64,000 bases of DNA from Mantis religiosa (Eukaryota > Arthropoda > Insecta > Mantodea > Mantidae), in contig CM060950.1 of assembly GCA_030765055.1 (NCBI GenBank), positions 276,272,975-276,336,974 of the forward strand. Reading direction: 5' to 3'. The translations under genes and the position numbers were made by a program. Below the pieces are notes generated by a model that was not told the DNA's origin, ran no database searches, and saw only the letters and a list, made by a program, of their open reading frames with translations. This document shows positions 10,855-21,325 of this stretch, piece by piece; the stretch's first letter is position 1, and the number at the start of each line of letters is the position of its first letter.

Positions 10855-11982
10855 TTTTTTACATTCTATAAAAAATTGTTCAAACAAAAATCAGGACTAT
10901 CTATGGGCAACCCATTGTCCCCATTTTTGGCAGACCTCTTCATGAGCTTTTTGGAAACACACATCACAAAGGCATTCCCACTAATTTTTAAGCATTGGTA
11001 CAGATATGTGGATGACATTTGGGCAATAATAAATGAGAAACAAATGGATGATGCATTAAAACTACTTAATTTACAAAATCCTGCAATAAAATTCTCCATA
11101 GAAAAAGAGATAAACAATGAAATCCCTTTCTTAGATTTGAAACTTACCAGAAAACATAATAAACTTGAATTTGGCATACACAGAAAGGAAACACACACAG
11201 AAAATTTCATAAAATCAGATGGATATAACCCAAGACAACACAAGCATGCTGTTATCAACAGTTTAACTTACAGGCTGGTTAATGTACCTTTAAACAAGAT
11301 AGAATATAACAAAGAGTACAATAACATCATTCACATTGCAGAATACAATGGATACAGTGCTGAATTGGTCAACAAGAAAATAGATAAATTCAAAAGACAA
11401 CTAAGATGCAAACAAGTAACTACTCTCTCCCCAATTAGCAATGAAACCTCATACAGAAAATTTACGTATCATCCCAGAGCTACACACCTTTTCCAGAAAG
11501 TCTTCAAAGAACACAATATTACTTTGGCCCCACAGAACAAATTTAGTGTAAAACACCTTTTGAAATCACATAATACAAAGGAGATACCCACAGGCAGAAA
11601 ATCAGGAGTGTACCGGATAAATTGCAAGGACTGTGACAAATTCTACATTGGAAAAACAAAAAGGAACGTGAACATCAGGCTTAAAGAGCACTTTAGGAAC
11701 ATAAGGAATAAAGAAATAGATAAATCGGCGGTAGTGTACCATTTTTGGAAGGAAAATCATGACATAGAACGAGAAATTCACTTACTAAAAAGTGTCCAAG
11801 GTCCAGCTGCATTAACCACGTGGGAAAAAATCTTTATAAAGAAATATGAAAGTAAATTGTTTAATTTCGATACTACCTTTGAAGACAACCCCAATTTCAA
11901 GTTCATCAAGATACCGACAGAGACGCACCTATCACCTCCGAGGAGTTCACTGAACCGGCATCCATTAGTCGACAACAGCTGA
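10855..11982 (+). CDS. PLE RT (palm onward) fused to complete GIY-YIG endonuclease, plus arm
   Basis: The open frame runs from the junction to the TGA at 11980-11982. It contains GLSMGNPLSPFLADLFM, YRYVDDIWAI, the thumb, then HPRATHLFQKVFKEHNI and the GIY-YIG domain: SGVYRINCKDCDKFYIGKTK (about 11605-11665), HFRNIRNKEIDKSAV, YHFWKENHDIE and TWEKIFIKKY. The Cys pair before YIG is the PLE-specific feature. It is 5'-truncated at motif 4 of the RT, so it cannot encode a working RT, but the endonuclease is uninterrupted. The stop codon lies inside the hammerhead core that follows. The open frame upstream of 10855 (from 10795) is read-through of the other arm and not part of this protein. Confidence 0.9.
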   Translation, partial: FFTFYKKLFKQKSGLSMGNPLSPFLADLFMSFLETHITKAFPLIFKHWYRYVDDIWAIINEKQMDDALKLLNLQNPAIKFSIEKEINNEIPFLDLKLTRKHNKLEFGIHRKETHTENFIKSDGYNPRQHKHAVINSLTYRLVNVPLNKIEYNKEYNNIIHIAEYNGYSAELVNKKIDKFKRQLRCKQVTTLSPISNETSYRKFTYHPRATHLFQKVFKEHNITLAPQNKFSVKHLLKSHNTKEIPTGRKSGVYRINCKDCDKFYIGKTKRNVNIRLKEHFRNIRNKEIDKSAVVYHFWKENHDIEREIHLLKSVQGPAALTTWEKIFIKKYESKLFNFDTTFEDNPNFKFIKIPTETHLSPPRSSLNRHPLVDNS

Positions 11983-12014
11983 TGATGTTAGGAAGAACCT
12001 AACGAAACGCGTTC
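11979..12014 (+). ncRNA. Hammerhead ribozyme motif, right arm of innermost PLE
   Basis: CTGATGA at 11979-11985, stem II GTTAGG AAGAA CCTAAC to 12003, GAAA 12004-12007, palindromic ACGCGT, cleavage-site T at 12013 followed by C. Stem I can be closed by CCATTAGT upstream (from about 11962) with ACTAG and AATGG downstream (to about 12040), leaving internal loops as in natural fast hammerheads. The element's stop codon TGA (11980-11982) is part of the ribozyme core. Confidence 0.78.
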
Positions 12015-13087
12015 TAGGTAAATACTAGCAATAAATGGAGCATTGAGTATTAGTTCGACTCAAAATTGTAGGACTGTATATTTAAATAATTGGTACAGTT
12101 CCCCTAAATTACAGTTCCCCCCTTACACAAAAGAAAAACAAATGCAATTGGAACAGTACGCTCAAATCGTATTGGTTTGCCAAAAGATGTGAATACGAAG
12201 GCTCTAAGAAGAGGAGAAATGCAGGTGCATCAGCTCCCACACTTGACCTATGTTGCTTGGCAAGACAGGAGGGTTGTTGCAGCATTATCCAATTGCAGCT
12301 CTAAGATTTTGATGATTGATACTGGAAAAATTGATGCTCGTAACAAAATGTCAATTTTCAAGCCCGATATTATCCAGGAATACAATATGCATATGGGTGG
12401 AGTGGATGTAGTAGATCAGGTGTTACACGCGTATCCCTCTTTGCGAAAAACAATCAAATGGTATAAAAAAGTATTTTTACACCAGCTGGATATAACCATA
12501 TACAATTGTTTAGCAATTTGGAGAGCTCTAAACCCACGGAAGACAATGACGTACCTGGACTTTTGCATATCAATAGCTCACAGCCTAATTGAGCAGTATA
12601 AAATTCAGCGACCTCTCCATATTGGGGGTAAGAAATCCACCACCCCAGCACCCCTCAGACTTGAAGGAAAACATTTTCCTAAAAGCGTACCACCCACAGC
12701 AAAAAAAAAAAAAAAATTGCGTCCCTTTAGAAAATGTCTGGTGTGCCGAAAGAAAGGTATCCAAAAGGAAACTAGTACGATTTTCCATGAATGTCTAGAT
12801 ATGCCCTTGTGTGTTTATCCCTGTTTTGAGGTGTACCATTCAAGAAGAAACTTTTAAAGGTAAGCTTTTACTTCTTATAGAATTTATTTAAATTTACTGT
12901 AAAATATAAATTTTAAAAGAATTATCACTAAATAAGCATTAAATGCATGTATGCACAGGACATCTATACACATCCATATCGGTTTGGGGCCTTTTAACTT
13001 GGATGTTATATGACTTCCATATCGGTGAAAGGGTTAAACCACTTCTCAAACTATAAAAACACTTTAGCTCCACTTACATTTAAAATT

Positions 13088-13255
13088 AGGACATGTTTCA
13101 AGGACCCCACATCCTCATCAGCTGATGTTCGACTAGTAGAACTAGGACATGTTTCAAGGACCCCGCGTCCTCATCAGCTGATGTTCGACTAGTAGAACTA
13201 GGACATGTTTCAAGGACCTTGCGTCTTCATCAGCTGATGTTTGACTAAAGTGTTT
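13088..13255 (-). repeat. Three tandem 56-bp units carrying hammerhead-like cores
   Basis: Units start at 13088, 13144 and 13200 with AGGACATGTTTCAAGGACC. On the minus strand each contains CTGATGA, a short GGAC/GTCC helix with unpaired bases, GAAA and the palindrome ACATGT. The helix is not a perfect stem II, so these may be degraded ribozymes. Tandem copying of a PLE terminal unit is consistent with multimer formation during reverse transcription. Confidence 0.6.
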
Positions 13256-13531
13256 TTATAGTTTGAGAAGTGGTTTAAAATGTTTTTAATAATTTGATAT
13301 GTTTTCTTTGTAAACTGACATTTTCGCTGCACAAAAAAATTGCAGCAAGTGTAAAACACAGATTTACTTCAGAGCTTCTACTCTGCATTGCAAGGTCGTA
13401 GAAAGTCATGTGATCTCTCATTTTTATCAGGAAGGAAAGCATATGTACAGTCTGGGTAAGAGTTAAAGACAGCTCAGTGGCAACATTGTTGTGAAGCCAT
13501 TCTGGAAACTTTTTGATCACATCTCTTAGTA

Positions 13532-13905
13532 CTTACTAATTTTTATATTAAAATGTTATGTTTAATTTGAAATTTTTAGAAATTATGATTTAATTAGTAA
13601 AATTTTAATTTATTAAAATTACAATTAAATCCACCTTCAAATTATTTTTTCAATAACAATCCATATAAATATAATTTATAAGTAGGAAAAAATATGTGTG
13701 AGGTTTAAAAAAAATGACTTGACTGATTCATTCCATATATTCTTCCATTTTAAACAGCTACAATTGTCAAAGCTGCTGAGACATACATATGACAGATTTG
13801 CTCTTAACAATTGCGCTGTTCATTAGGCAATTTCTGTTTAAATTGTTGTAAGCCTGAGAACATTTTATTGTACATCTCTCTAGCAAAACATTGAATGTAT
13901 TTCAG
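13532..13905. other. Intron before Patronin exon 2 of window
   Basis: AT-rich, ends with a TTTCAG acceptor. Nothing else recognised. Confidence 0.6.
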
Positions 13906-14142
13906 AGTACACTAGATGAGATGGAAAGAAAAAAGGAGCGAATTATGCTTCTTTCACTGCAAAGACGGCAGCAGCAAGAGGAGATGAAAGCCATTAAAGA
14001 GCAGGAAGCACAACGCCGTCGTGAACTTGAAAAGTTAAAACAAGAAGAAAGGGAACGCAAAAAGGAGGAAGAAAGACTGCGCAGAGCTGCTATTCTTGAG
14101 CAGTACAAACTCAAGAAGGCAATAGAAGAAGCAGAGAGAGAA
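13906..14142 (+). CDS. Patronin: Patronin/CAMSAP coiled-coil exon (visible exon 2 of 6)
   Basis: Seventy-nine codons, phase 0 at both ends, acceptor TTTCAG and donor GTATGT. The peptide begins STLDEMERKKERIMLLSLQ and continues as a highly charged E/K/R/Q helix ending in KKAIEEAERE. This is the most conserved coiled-coil segment of insect Patronin before the CKK linker and is the clearest anchor for the gene call. No frameshift or stop is seen. The upstream flank (13532-13905) is plain AT-rich intron. The downstream intron is about 13 kb and carries a mariner, a hAT with a LINE inside it, two PLE loci and another LINE. Confidence 0.95.
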
Positions 14143-14486
14143 GTATGTTGCCTAAAATTTTGCAGACATCCATAATTTGAGATTTTAAGTTAAGATGAGA
14201 AAATCAAAACTAGCTATAGTGTTAAATTCAATTTTTAGTTTTATGCTGTAGCTACTCTAAAAATATAACTAATAAGAAAAGTTCACTTATTTTGTGGTTG
14301 AAATTCTTGGTGCACACAGTGAACCTGAGCTACCTTTCTAGCTAGCTTGGCAGATTTAGTTCTTTTTGGTAATAATAGAAAATTTTTACAACTCTTGTTT
14401 GTCAAACGTGACTGTTCATTTTGAAATTCTCTATTCACATAACAAATAAATGTATATTGGGGGCAAAATGCAGAGGAAATTTATTA
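14143..14486. other. Intron after Patronin exon 2 of window
   Basis: Starts GTATGT. AT-rich, nothing else recognised. Confidence 0.6.
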
Positions 14487-15980
14487 TACTAGGTCTATTC
14501 AAAAGTATCGCAAATTTTGTGTTTTTTCAAAAAAGTATTTATTTATTCATGAATATCTACTTTTTCCTCTTCAAAGTAATCCCCACCAGATATACACTTG
14601 TGATCTTCAGTTCCTCCTTCAATGCCATCGTCATCTCCTCAATTGTGCCGTAGATAGCCCTTTCATGGACCTCTACAGTTTTGGGAACAAAAATAAAGTC
14701 ACAGGGGGCAGGTCTGGGGAGTACGGAGGCTGCAGCATCATAAGTATGTTGTTTTTGGCCAAAAATTTGCGCACATGCAACAATGTGTGAGCAGGGGCAT
14801 TATTGTGGAACAGTCAATTTTTTTTCTTCCACAAATCCGTGCATTTCTGGCAGATAGCTTCACGCAAATTACGCATAACTTGCAGATAATATTCCTTAAT
14901 GACCATTCTACCCTGTGGCAAGAACTCATGATGCACCAGGTCCCTGCAATCAAAGAAAACTGGAAGCAAAACCTTTACATTCGACTGATCTTAGCACGCT
15001 TTTTTTGTTCTTGGCTCATGTGGCAGCATTCATTGGGATGATTGAGCTTTAGTTTCCACATCATAACCATAAACCCATGATTCGTCACCATTTATAACCC
15101 TCGGAGAAAATTTGGGTTGTTGGGAACAAATTTCAATGATCCTTAGCAACGTTAATGTGATTGTGTTTTTGGTTGAAATTGAGCAACTTTGGTACAAATT
15201 TTGCATGCCCAAATCGTTGGTCAGAATCAAATGGTATGAGCCAGTTGACATTTTAGGTCCTCAGCAACTTCTCTAATGTTGATTCGACGATTGGCCAATA
15301 CTATTTTCTTCACTTCAATGTTTTTGTCTGTTGTTGATGACCTCGGATGTCCAGGATGCTCTTCATCATTCACATCTTCTCGATCCTCTGAGAACCTTTT
15401 GTACTACCAATTAACATTGCTTTGATACAGAGTAGCTTCACCATTAGCCGTAATCAACATTTGAAATGCATCCGTGCACTTAATTTTGTTTTTCACACAA
15501 AATTTGATTCAGTTTCTTTGTTCCATTTTTTGGAATAGGCAAAAATCGAAGACGAGCCGAAACACGTACAAGCAAAATAGCTGTCAACAATTAATTGAAC
15601 ATTCAAAATGGCCGAGCTTGTCAACATAACTGAGGGACATGAGTACCAGCATAACACCACAAAACAATTGAATATTGTATTCAAAATTCATGATACTTAA
15701 TAAAACTATAATAGAAGTATTTATAAACAGTGGAGCTTCATCAATCAAAAACACTTTTTAAACCAATTCTCGAACTGTATAAACACTTAAGCTCCACTTA
15801 CTTTTTAAATTAGGACAAGTTTCAAGGACATCGCGTCCCCATCAGCTGAGGATGGGGACGCGGTGTCCTTGAAACTTGTCCTAATTTAAAAAGTAAGTGG
15901 AGCTTAAGTGTTTATACAGTTCAAGAATTGGTTTAAAAGGTGTTTTTGATTCATGATACTTGTTTTATATAATGTGTAGT
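14487..15980 (-). mobile_element. Mariner-like element, decayed, with a PLE end inserted
   Basis: Minus-strand translation around 14690-14830 gives APAHTLLHVRKFLAKNNILM and QPPYSPDLPPVTLFLFPK in mixed frames, the second- and third-Asp blocks of a mariner-type transposase. Near 15030-15130 there is INGDESWVYGYDVETKAQSS, the first-Asp block. The N-terminal region spans 15240-15560. The left end TACTAGGTCTATTCAAAAGT and the sequence at about 15955-15978 (ATGATACTTGTTTTAT) look like diverged terminal inverted repeats. The family B PLE end (15699-15948) sits just inside the right end. Many stops and shifts; inactive. Confidence 0.8.
15699..15948. mobile_element. Solo Penelope-like terminal palindrome (family B)
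   Basis: Flanked by ATTCATGATACTT at 15686-15698 and 15949-15961. The insert is a near-perfect hairpin centred at about 15845 (AAGCTCCACTTACTTTTTAA against TTAAAAAGTAAGTGGAGCTT) plus a one-sided extension at the left. Each arm holds a decayed hammerhead (GGGGACGCG, TGTCC, GAAACTTGTCC). No coding sequence. It gives the uninterrupted form of the copy broken by piggyBac at 7716. Confidence 0.8.
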
Positions 15981-16359
15981 AAATACTAAGGCTGATATTA
16001 TATGTTATAAATAATTACAAGGTAATAAAATAAAAAACGGACACATTTTTAATTAAGTGCACATTTTAAACATAGTTCCTTTTTAATATTATAATCTAAG
16101 TATTTAGAAGAGGAAACTATGGACAAAGTTAAACTTTATTTTCTTATGTATACAAATGCAGGGAACTGTAAAGCCACACAGAGATCTGGAATATTATTTA
16201 ACAACAGTTTCAACAGAAAAGCTATACAAAAAATAGAGCGTGGATTTAAATGCAAAATAAAATACCAAAATATGCATGCAAATATGTATGAAAAGTAGTA
16301 AAAATATGCACTATAATATGCAAAAACAAATGAACGAAAATCAAAAAAACAATTTTTGT
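15981..16359. other. AT-rich intron or hAT flank, nothing recognised
   Basis: AT-rich; may include the 3' UTR of the hAT element that follows. No motif seen. Confidence 0.45.
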
Positions 16360-17622
16360 GGGTTGGGTAATCTTACCTTATTCGTGATTGATGCAATAGG
16401 TCAAGAAAGTTGTCCTGAGGTTTTGTAGTGTGAGGCCACAATGTCTGTCAGTGAAGAAGGTTTTATACAATGAAGTCCATTCTACATCACATGTTGTCAC
16501 AGGTGCATGTGAAAAACACCACAACTCCTCTTCAGTGAGTTCCTCTTCTGTTACAGTTTTTTCACTACTGCCAGACAACATTTTTTTTTATTTGACAGAC
16601 TGTTTTGCAACCAGGATTTTTACTTAATACCTGACTAAGCTTACCAGATGCAATTTTAGCAACGCTGTGAGTTTCTGCAGACAGTATATTTGAAATTTCA
16701 TCTGTCATTGAAAGTGAATGGTCCAAAGAATTATTTCAAGCCTTCAACTGTGTTATAGTTTCAGGTAATTTCAAGAACCGACTATGGACATACTGGATAT
16801 TTCCCTCAATGTGATCTTCAGAGAAACATTCTTGAGTTATAGCAATTCTAGCTACATCCTCCGCATTTGTTGAATTTTTTAGTTTCCACTTTACCGAAAT
16901 GTTCTGTGTAGTATGACACAAGTCTGTAACCACATACACCATCTACTTAAAACTGGCTCAGGCAGTAAGGGCAATGAAATTTTGAACTCTTATTGGTGCC
17001 TTCACAAACACTTTTTTAACACTAGAGACAAGTCATTCCACTTCTTTATGTTTGGTTCTTTTAGTTTCAGTGACATTATATAAACCAAGAACAAGGCAAG
17101 TCAGATAAATTAATTTGGAATAAAGAACTTTCAATGCAGTTCCCTCTTTTACCATATATGGAGCGCCATCAGTGAGAAATAAAAATTATACTTTGCTTTA
17201 CCTGGCCATGAGAAAGCTAAGGTGTCATTGGAAAAATTTGCAACCATGCTGTGATTTACGTTGCCAAGTACTTAAATGTTCAAGGAGAATGATTTGCTAC
17301 CCACTTTCATTGAACCCATTATAGCACTAGCAACACTGTCCTGCAGCTTGGGTGATTCTTGGATTTTTTTTTTTTTTTATTTATCCAGATTTATGAACCC
17401 TATTTTACACAGTTGTATATTAGGGTTAGAGTTGATACATAAAAATACACAATTTTAACAAAAATATTTGAAATACTAGAAGGAAGAAAATATGTTATAA
17501 TCTGATGCATATTAATTTAAACTATTTCAGACGTTTAAACACTGAGTTTATAAACATCATGAAGTACTTATACTGTTGTGGCTTCATTAGCAAAGATGTA
17601 AGCGGAGCAGAAAGTTCAGTTC

Positions 17623-20600
17623 CTAGAGAGCTAGCTTGAATATTAATTCTTGTCTTTCTCTCCAGAAAATGGGACAACAGTAAAGGAGATGAACCACAGT
17701 TTGAAATTCTTCACCACACGTGCACTCGGGGTTGGATGTTAAGTGAAAGCGTGATAAGTATTCACCAAATTTACCATGTCCACTTAAAAATTGTGTCAAA
17801 ACAAAATTTGGTACAAGAGTTTCACATTTTCCTGTGTCATATGCACTAGGGAAAAATAATGTTTTTGTTAAACTTCCATTTGGAGTTGTTAGCCATTGTT
17901 GGTTCCATTCTTCAAGAATATGTTGATGTATTATTCTCCTTACAGTAGAAATAGGACATAAAGAGTATGTCACAGGAAGATTGGATTCTGCAGCCTTCTT
18001 AGCCAAGCAATCAGCTCTCTCGTTACCTAAAATTCCACTGTGTCCTTTAACCCATCTCATGCAAATATGTCCTGGATGGTTTTGAAGCAAGGTTCTGATT
18101 TCATGTGCTAATGAATTTAAGTTGTATTTATCATTAATAGCGAGTAGAGCTGATTGTGAATCACTAAGAATACGGGCACTGTTCCCATTAACAGTACACC
18201 ATTTTAGAGCTTCTTTAATTGCTAAGAGCTCCGACTGGAATACAGAACATTCAGGTGACAATTTAAACACGGAGTGAGTTAGTTCCGTTTGGTTTTCATA
18301 AACAACAAAAGCACATCCTACTGCAGATATATTATCTTCAAATTGGTAACGTGAACCGTCTGTATATATGTAATAATCATGAAAATTACATATTTCCTTT
18401 AAACAGGTTACAAAATTTGATGGGTGTCCTGCTGTGATAGGATGCTCCGGGATTTGTAGTTTTAAGTGAGACAGATAAGACGCACATTCACGTTCATGTC
18501 TTAAATTCATAATAGTTGCTGTTGATAAACCAGTGAGAGCCAAAGGTTCGATATTAGCTATAATCTGAGCTGCATCAGTGGAAATTGTACAATATCCTCG
18601 AATTATGCGAAGGAGGAATCCCCTTTGAATTTGTGCAAGTTTTTTAACTGCCCATTTTTTATTAAGAACATCCTGGAATGCAGATACACCATACAAAATT
18701 AGGGGCACTACAGCACCTTGATATATAATTTTAAGAATACTAGAATTCAGACCCCAGGTGGGTCTTGTTGTTGTTGCAAGGGCACCAGGGAGCTTGCTGG
18801 CTCTTTCAGCAATATAATCAAAGTGTGATCGAAATGTTAATTTACAATCCAGTATAACGCCAAGGTATTTTACCGTAGATACCACCTTCAAGTTGACGTT
18901 ATTCATGGTAAGAGTAATGGGCTCCATTTTTCTTCTTCTGGTGACAATTATCACCAAGGTTTTGTAGGGATTAAACATAAGTTTATTTTTAATTCCCCAT
19001 GAGTGTATTATTTTAAGTGCTTCATTAGTTCTTTCTTCAAAGATTTTAGCGTCATTTGATTTAACTAGTAGTAAAGCATCATCTGCATAAGCAAAAATAC
19101 TACAATCTGACGGCAGTTGTTGCTGTAACAGATCATCATACAGTATAGCCCAAAAACCTGGACTACACGCAGATCCTTGGGGGCAGCCGTGTGTCACTTC
19201 CTTTGTGATGGTTTCTCCACTTACAGTAAGTAAGGATTTGCGATCTCTAAAATAATTCACTATTAAATTGTAAATATTTTTTGGTCATTTTTTAGTTTTC
19301 AATTGATGTAAAATCTTGGGCCACCAAGCATGATCAAAAGCACCAGTTACATCTAAAGAGACTAAAACACCAGATTGTTTATTCAGGTATACATTTTTCA
19401 TCCAGTCTACCACCTTATATATTGCCATTTCAGTTGATTTTTGAGCCATAAAACCAAACTGAAGATCACTAATTGAGCCATGTTTTAGTAAATGATACAT
19501 TACACGATCAATTACAAGTTTTTCTAGGCATTTGCCTAGCAGAGGTAGCAGGCTTATTGGTCTGTAAGCAGCAGCAGTCATTTTATTATTTACATGAGTT
19601 TTGGGTATAATTTTCACAACTGAAATTTTCCACTGATTTGGGAACACACCTAATTCTAGACATTTATTGTAAAGTTACTCATGAGAGTTGGATGTACATA
19701 ATGCACATGTTTGATTAAATTGGCACTAAAAGCATCGTGTCCTGGAGCGTTACGGTCATTTTGTTTTAATATTATTCGTTCCACCTCAGGATAAGTAAAA
19801 GGAAAGTCATCCGATGTATCAGGTTCAGTTTCCACCTCATGTCGGATCCTTCTTTGGTGGTCATCATCTTCAGTATCATCTGGGAAAAATTTGCTCGCTA
19901 ATACATTTGCAGTTTCTATTGCATTAGCAGTGTACCTGTTTTCAGTTTGCATCGTTGTTAAAGTATTATTTAAGCTTTTTGAATTCCGTGTGTATTTATA
20001 CACAATGCCCCATGGATTGACTTGTTCTGTACAGAATGTTTTCCAGCTGGTGAATTTTGCATTTAAGATCATTTTTTTATATTCAGCTCTTAGCATAATG
20101 TAAGTCTTTTCACATTTTTTCCGCAGTAGCTCGCATTTAGCACGTTCGAATCTTCGTTGACTCGCCAACACTCGTTTCCTCATTATTGTAAGCTCAGAGT
20201 TCCACCATTGGTTTTTACAGCGTTTTGTTGTTATTTTTGGGAGATGCGAATCACAGATGAACGAAATACACTTGGTTAACTTATCGACGAAGTCATTCAA
20301 GAGTGTGGGGTTGTTCACTTTTTTCAAGTCATCTAATAGAGGGTCAATATTTTTCTTAACTGCAAGATGAAAATGTGACCAAAGCACATTATTAGTTCTA
20401 TATAAAGGTGTTAAAGAGCTATTGTTGAAATTAGTGTTGACAGTATGATTTAAATTAAGTTTTATCATAATAAGACTATGGTCTGAGAGGGTATTATCAT
20501 CTATATTCCATGAAGTAACATATGGTAGCATAAGCGAATTACACATACTGATATCAACAAAGCTTGTAGAATTTCCTCTTCGAAAAGTTGGAGTATATCC

Positions 20601-21131
20601 TTCATTTAGAATATACAGATTGTTTACACTACAAAAGTCATTCACTGCTCTTTCATGGGAATCAGTAAAGGGGCTATTCCAAACAGTGTGCTTCGAATTA
20701 AAGTCTCCCGCAATGATTAGCGGATTCCCTTGTACAGTATTACATATTTGAGTCAGTAAGTTAAGACCATTTTCTATATCCTTGTCAGGGTCACAGTATA
20801 TCAAACACACATATATATTCATTCCACCAATAGTGATATTAACTAGGACACAATCGAAAGAACAAAGTTGGCTTAATTTTATAATATTTTGATAATCAGT
20901 AATGATGCCAGCACGTATTCTTCGGCTATTGTTGTCAGTTGTAAAAATTGGTAAATTAAATCCTGTTATTCTGTTTTCTTTTGTATTTGGTTCTTGTACA
21001 CAAAGAACTTTAATAATTGAGTTGTTTGTGCAAAAATCTGTGCTGGAGCAGTGATTAGAGACAGTTATTAGCTCTTCAGTGGGTAGTATTGATTTATGTA
21101 AATTATATTGATATATGTGGAGTTCAGCCAT
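17623..21131 (-). pseudogene. LINE ORF2: endonuclease, reverse transcriptase, RNase H
   Basis: Starts MAELHIYQYNLHKS at 21131. The endonuclease is at 20300-21131 (VQEPN, GDFNSKHTVWNSP, SDHSLIMIKLN). RT motifs include APGHDAFSANLIKH, YRPISLLPLLGKCLEKLV, GVLVSLDVTGAFDHAWW, HGCPQGSACSPGFWAIL and YADDALLL (the catalytic Asp pair). RNase H follows with YTDGSR, SELLAIKEAL, LSDSQSALLAI and GNERADCLAK, the four acidic positions all present. The tail CTCGEEFQTVVHLLYCC is a Cys/His finger. Breaks: a frameshift at about 19650-19670 and an in-frame TGA at about 19262 between LKTKK and PKNIYN. Otherwise open over 1.1 thousand codons. Confidence 0.92.
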
Positions 21132-21325
21132 AATTTGTTTTCGATCTAATTATTTCCACAATCTTTTTATAGACTGGGCAGTCAAAAGAGCTAGCAGAAT
21201 GGTTAGTATCGGATGCAGTAAAATTAGTTTTCTTATTTATCATTTTATTATTAAAATTTTTACAATTAATGCATTCAATGTGGGGTATAGGACATGCTTT
21301 AGTATCATGTTCTTCTGCATTCTTC
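21130..21325 (-). CDS. LINE ORF1 C-terminus (gag-like zinc knuckle)
   Basis: Minus-strand reading gives CPIPHIECINCKNFNN, then ASDTNHSASSFDCPVYKK and IVEIIRSKTNYG before the stop. The spaced Cys and His residues (CINC, H, C) resemble the CCHC knuckles of LINE ORF1 proteins. The stop TGA lies a few bases inside the ORF2 start (ATGGCTGA), so the two frames overlap by 8 bases, as in other LINEs with coupled translation. The N-terminal part is missing because the element is 5'-truncated at 21325. Confidence 0.65.

Larger units (their letters stand above)
9280..12067. mobile_element. Penelope-like element with long inverted arms, innermost layer
   Basis: The 12-base target duplication GTAGGACTGTAT lies at 9268-9279 and 12068-12079, inside the piggyBac transposase. 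The element is a minus arm (9280 to about 10850) joined head-to-head to a plus arm (about 10850 to 12067). Both ends carry the same tail and hammerhead motif. The minus arm retains most of the RT; the plus arm retains the RT palm to the stop. At the junction both arms share a stretch around CCAATATTTGCATTG, suggesting template switching at microhomology. Confidence 0.93.
8303..12857 (+). pseudogene. piggyBac transposase, broken by a PLE insertion and frameshifts
   Basis: The ATG at 8303 opens an acidic N-terminus (LLLDSDLDIDGEFSDFEG). Middle motifs at 8680-9280 include KITVDESLMLWKGCLGWKQY with the first catalytic Asp, in more than one frame and with a TGA near 8820. The PLE inserted at GRTV (9268-9279); reading resumes at 12068 as YLNNWYSS, where relatives have Asp before the aromatic block, so the second catalytic Asp may be Asn here. 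After one more frame change 12177-12857 reads openly: GLPKDVNTKALRRGEM, YNMHMGGVDVVDQ (third Asp) and a C-terminal cysteine-rich domain (CLVCRKKG, HECLDMPLC) typical of piggyBac. The copy is inactive several times over. Confidence 0.92.
7716..13037 (+). mobile_element. piggyBac element, third layer
   Basis: Bounded by TTAA at 7716-7719 and 13034-13037, the standard piggyBac target. The ends are inverted repeats: TTAACCACTTCGCCGAT on the left against TTAACCCTTTCACCGAT on the reverse strand at the right. Without the PLE inside it (9280-12067 plus one 12-bp TSD copy), the element is about 2.5 kb, a normal piggyBac length. It inserted at a TTAA inside the family B terminal repeat, which the copy at 15699-15948 shows uninterrupted (CTTTTTAAACC). 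Confidence 0.9.
7659..13288. mobile_element. Solo Penelope-like terminal repeat (family B), second layer
   Basis: The 12-base sequence ATAATTTGATAT flanks both sides (7647-7658 and 13289-13300). The element is split by piggyBac: 7659-7715 on the left and 13038-13288 on the right. The right part is palindromic (CCACTTCTCAAACTATAAAA against TTTTATAGTTTGAGAAGTGG) and contains three 56-bp tandem units at 13088-13255, each with a hammerhead-like core on the minus strand. It closely resembles the uninterrupted solo copy at 15699-15948. No RT or endonuclease sequence remains. Confidence 0.75.
6621..13531 (-). mobile_element. Mariner element, outermost layer of a four-level nest
   Basis: Minus-strand mariner. 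Downstream (6853-7056) it reads GDWFLHQDNVPVHKVNFVCQ and NPYSACSPNLALMDFFLF, the second- and third-Asp blocks of the DD34D catalytic core. N-terminal blocks are near 7560-7650 (EILRRTYDKEVMGKTQAFRW) and resume after the nested insertion at 13300 (QRKHIKLCFK). The left end (GAGGTGATTAAAAGATTTCC at 6626) pairs with the right end near 13510-13530 (GGAAACTTTTTGATCAC). With the insert 7659-13288 and one TSD copy removed, the element is about 1.3 kb, the normal mariner size. Frameshifts show it is inactive. Confidence 0.82.
17364..21325 (-). mobile_element. Nearly full non-LTR retrotransposon (EN-RT-RNase H), inserted in hAT
   Basis: The 11-base duplication TGATTCTTGGA lies at 17353-17363 and 21326-21336. 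The 3' end starts with a poly(T) run at 17364-17378 on the plus strand, that is, a poly(A) tail. The element carries the end of ORF1, a complete ORF2 region and a 3' UTR, and is 5'-truncated inside ORF1. RNase H plus an apurinic-type endonuclease place it in the I/R1/LOA group; the exact clade needs a tree. Only one frameshift and one nonsense codon were noted, so it is one of the younger LINEs here. Confidence 0.9.

Noticed and set aside
13088..13255. CRISPR-like array
   Set aside because: Three abutting 56-bp units with no spacers in a eukaryotic transposon terminus.
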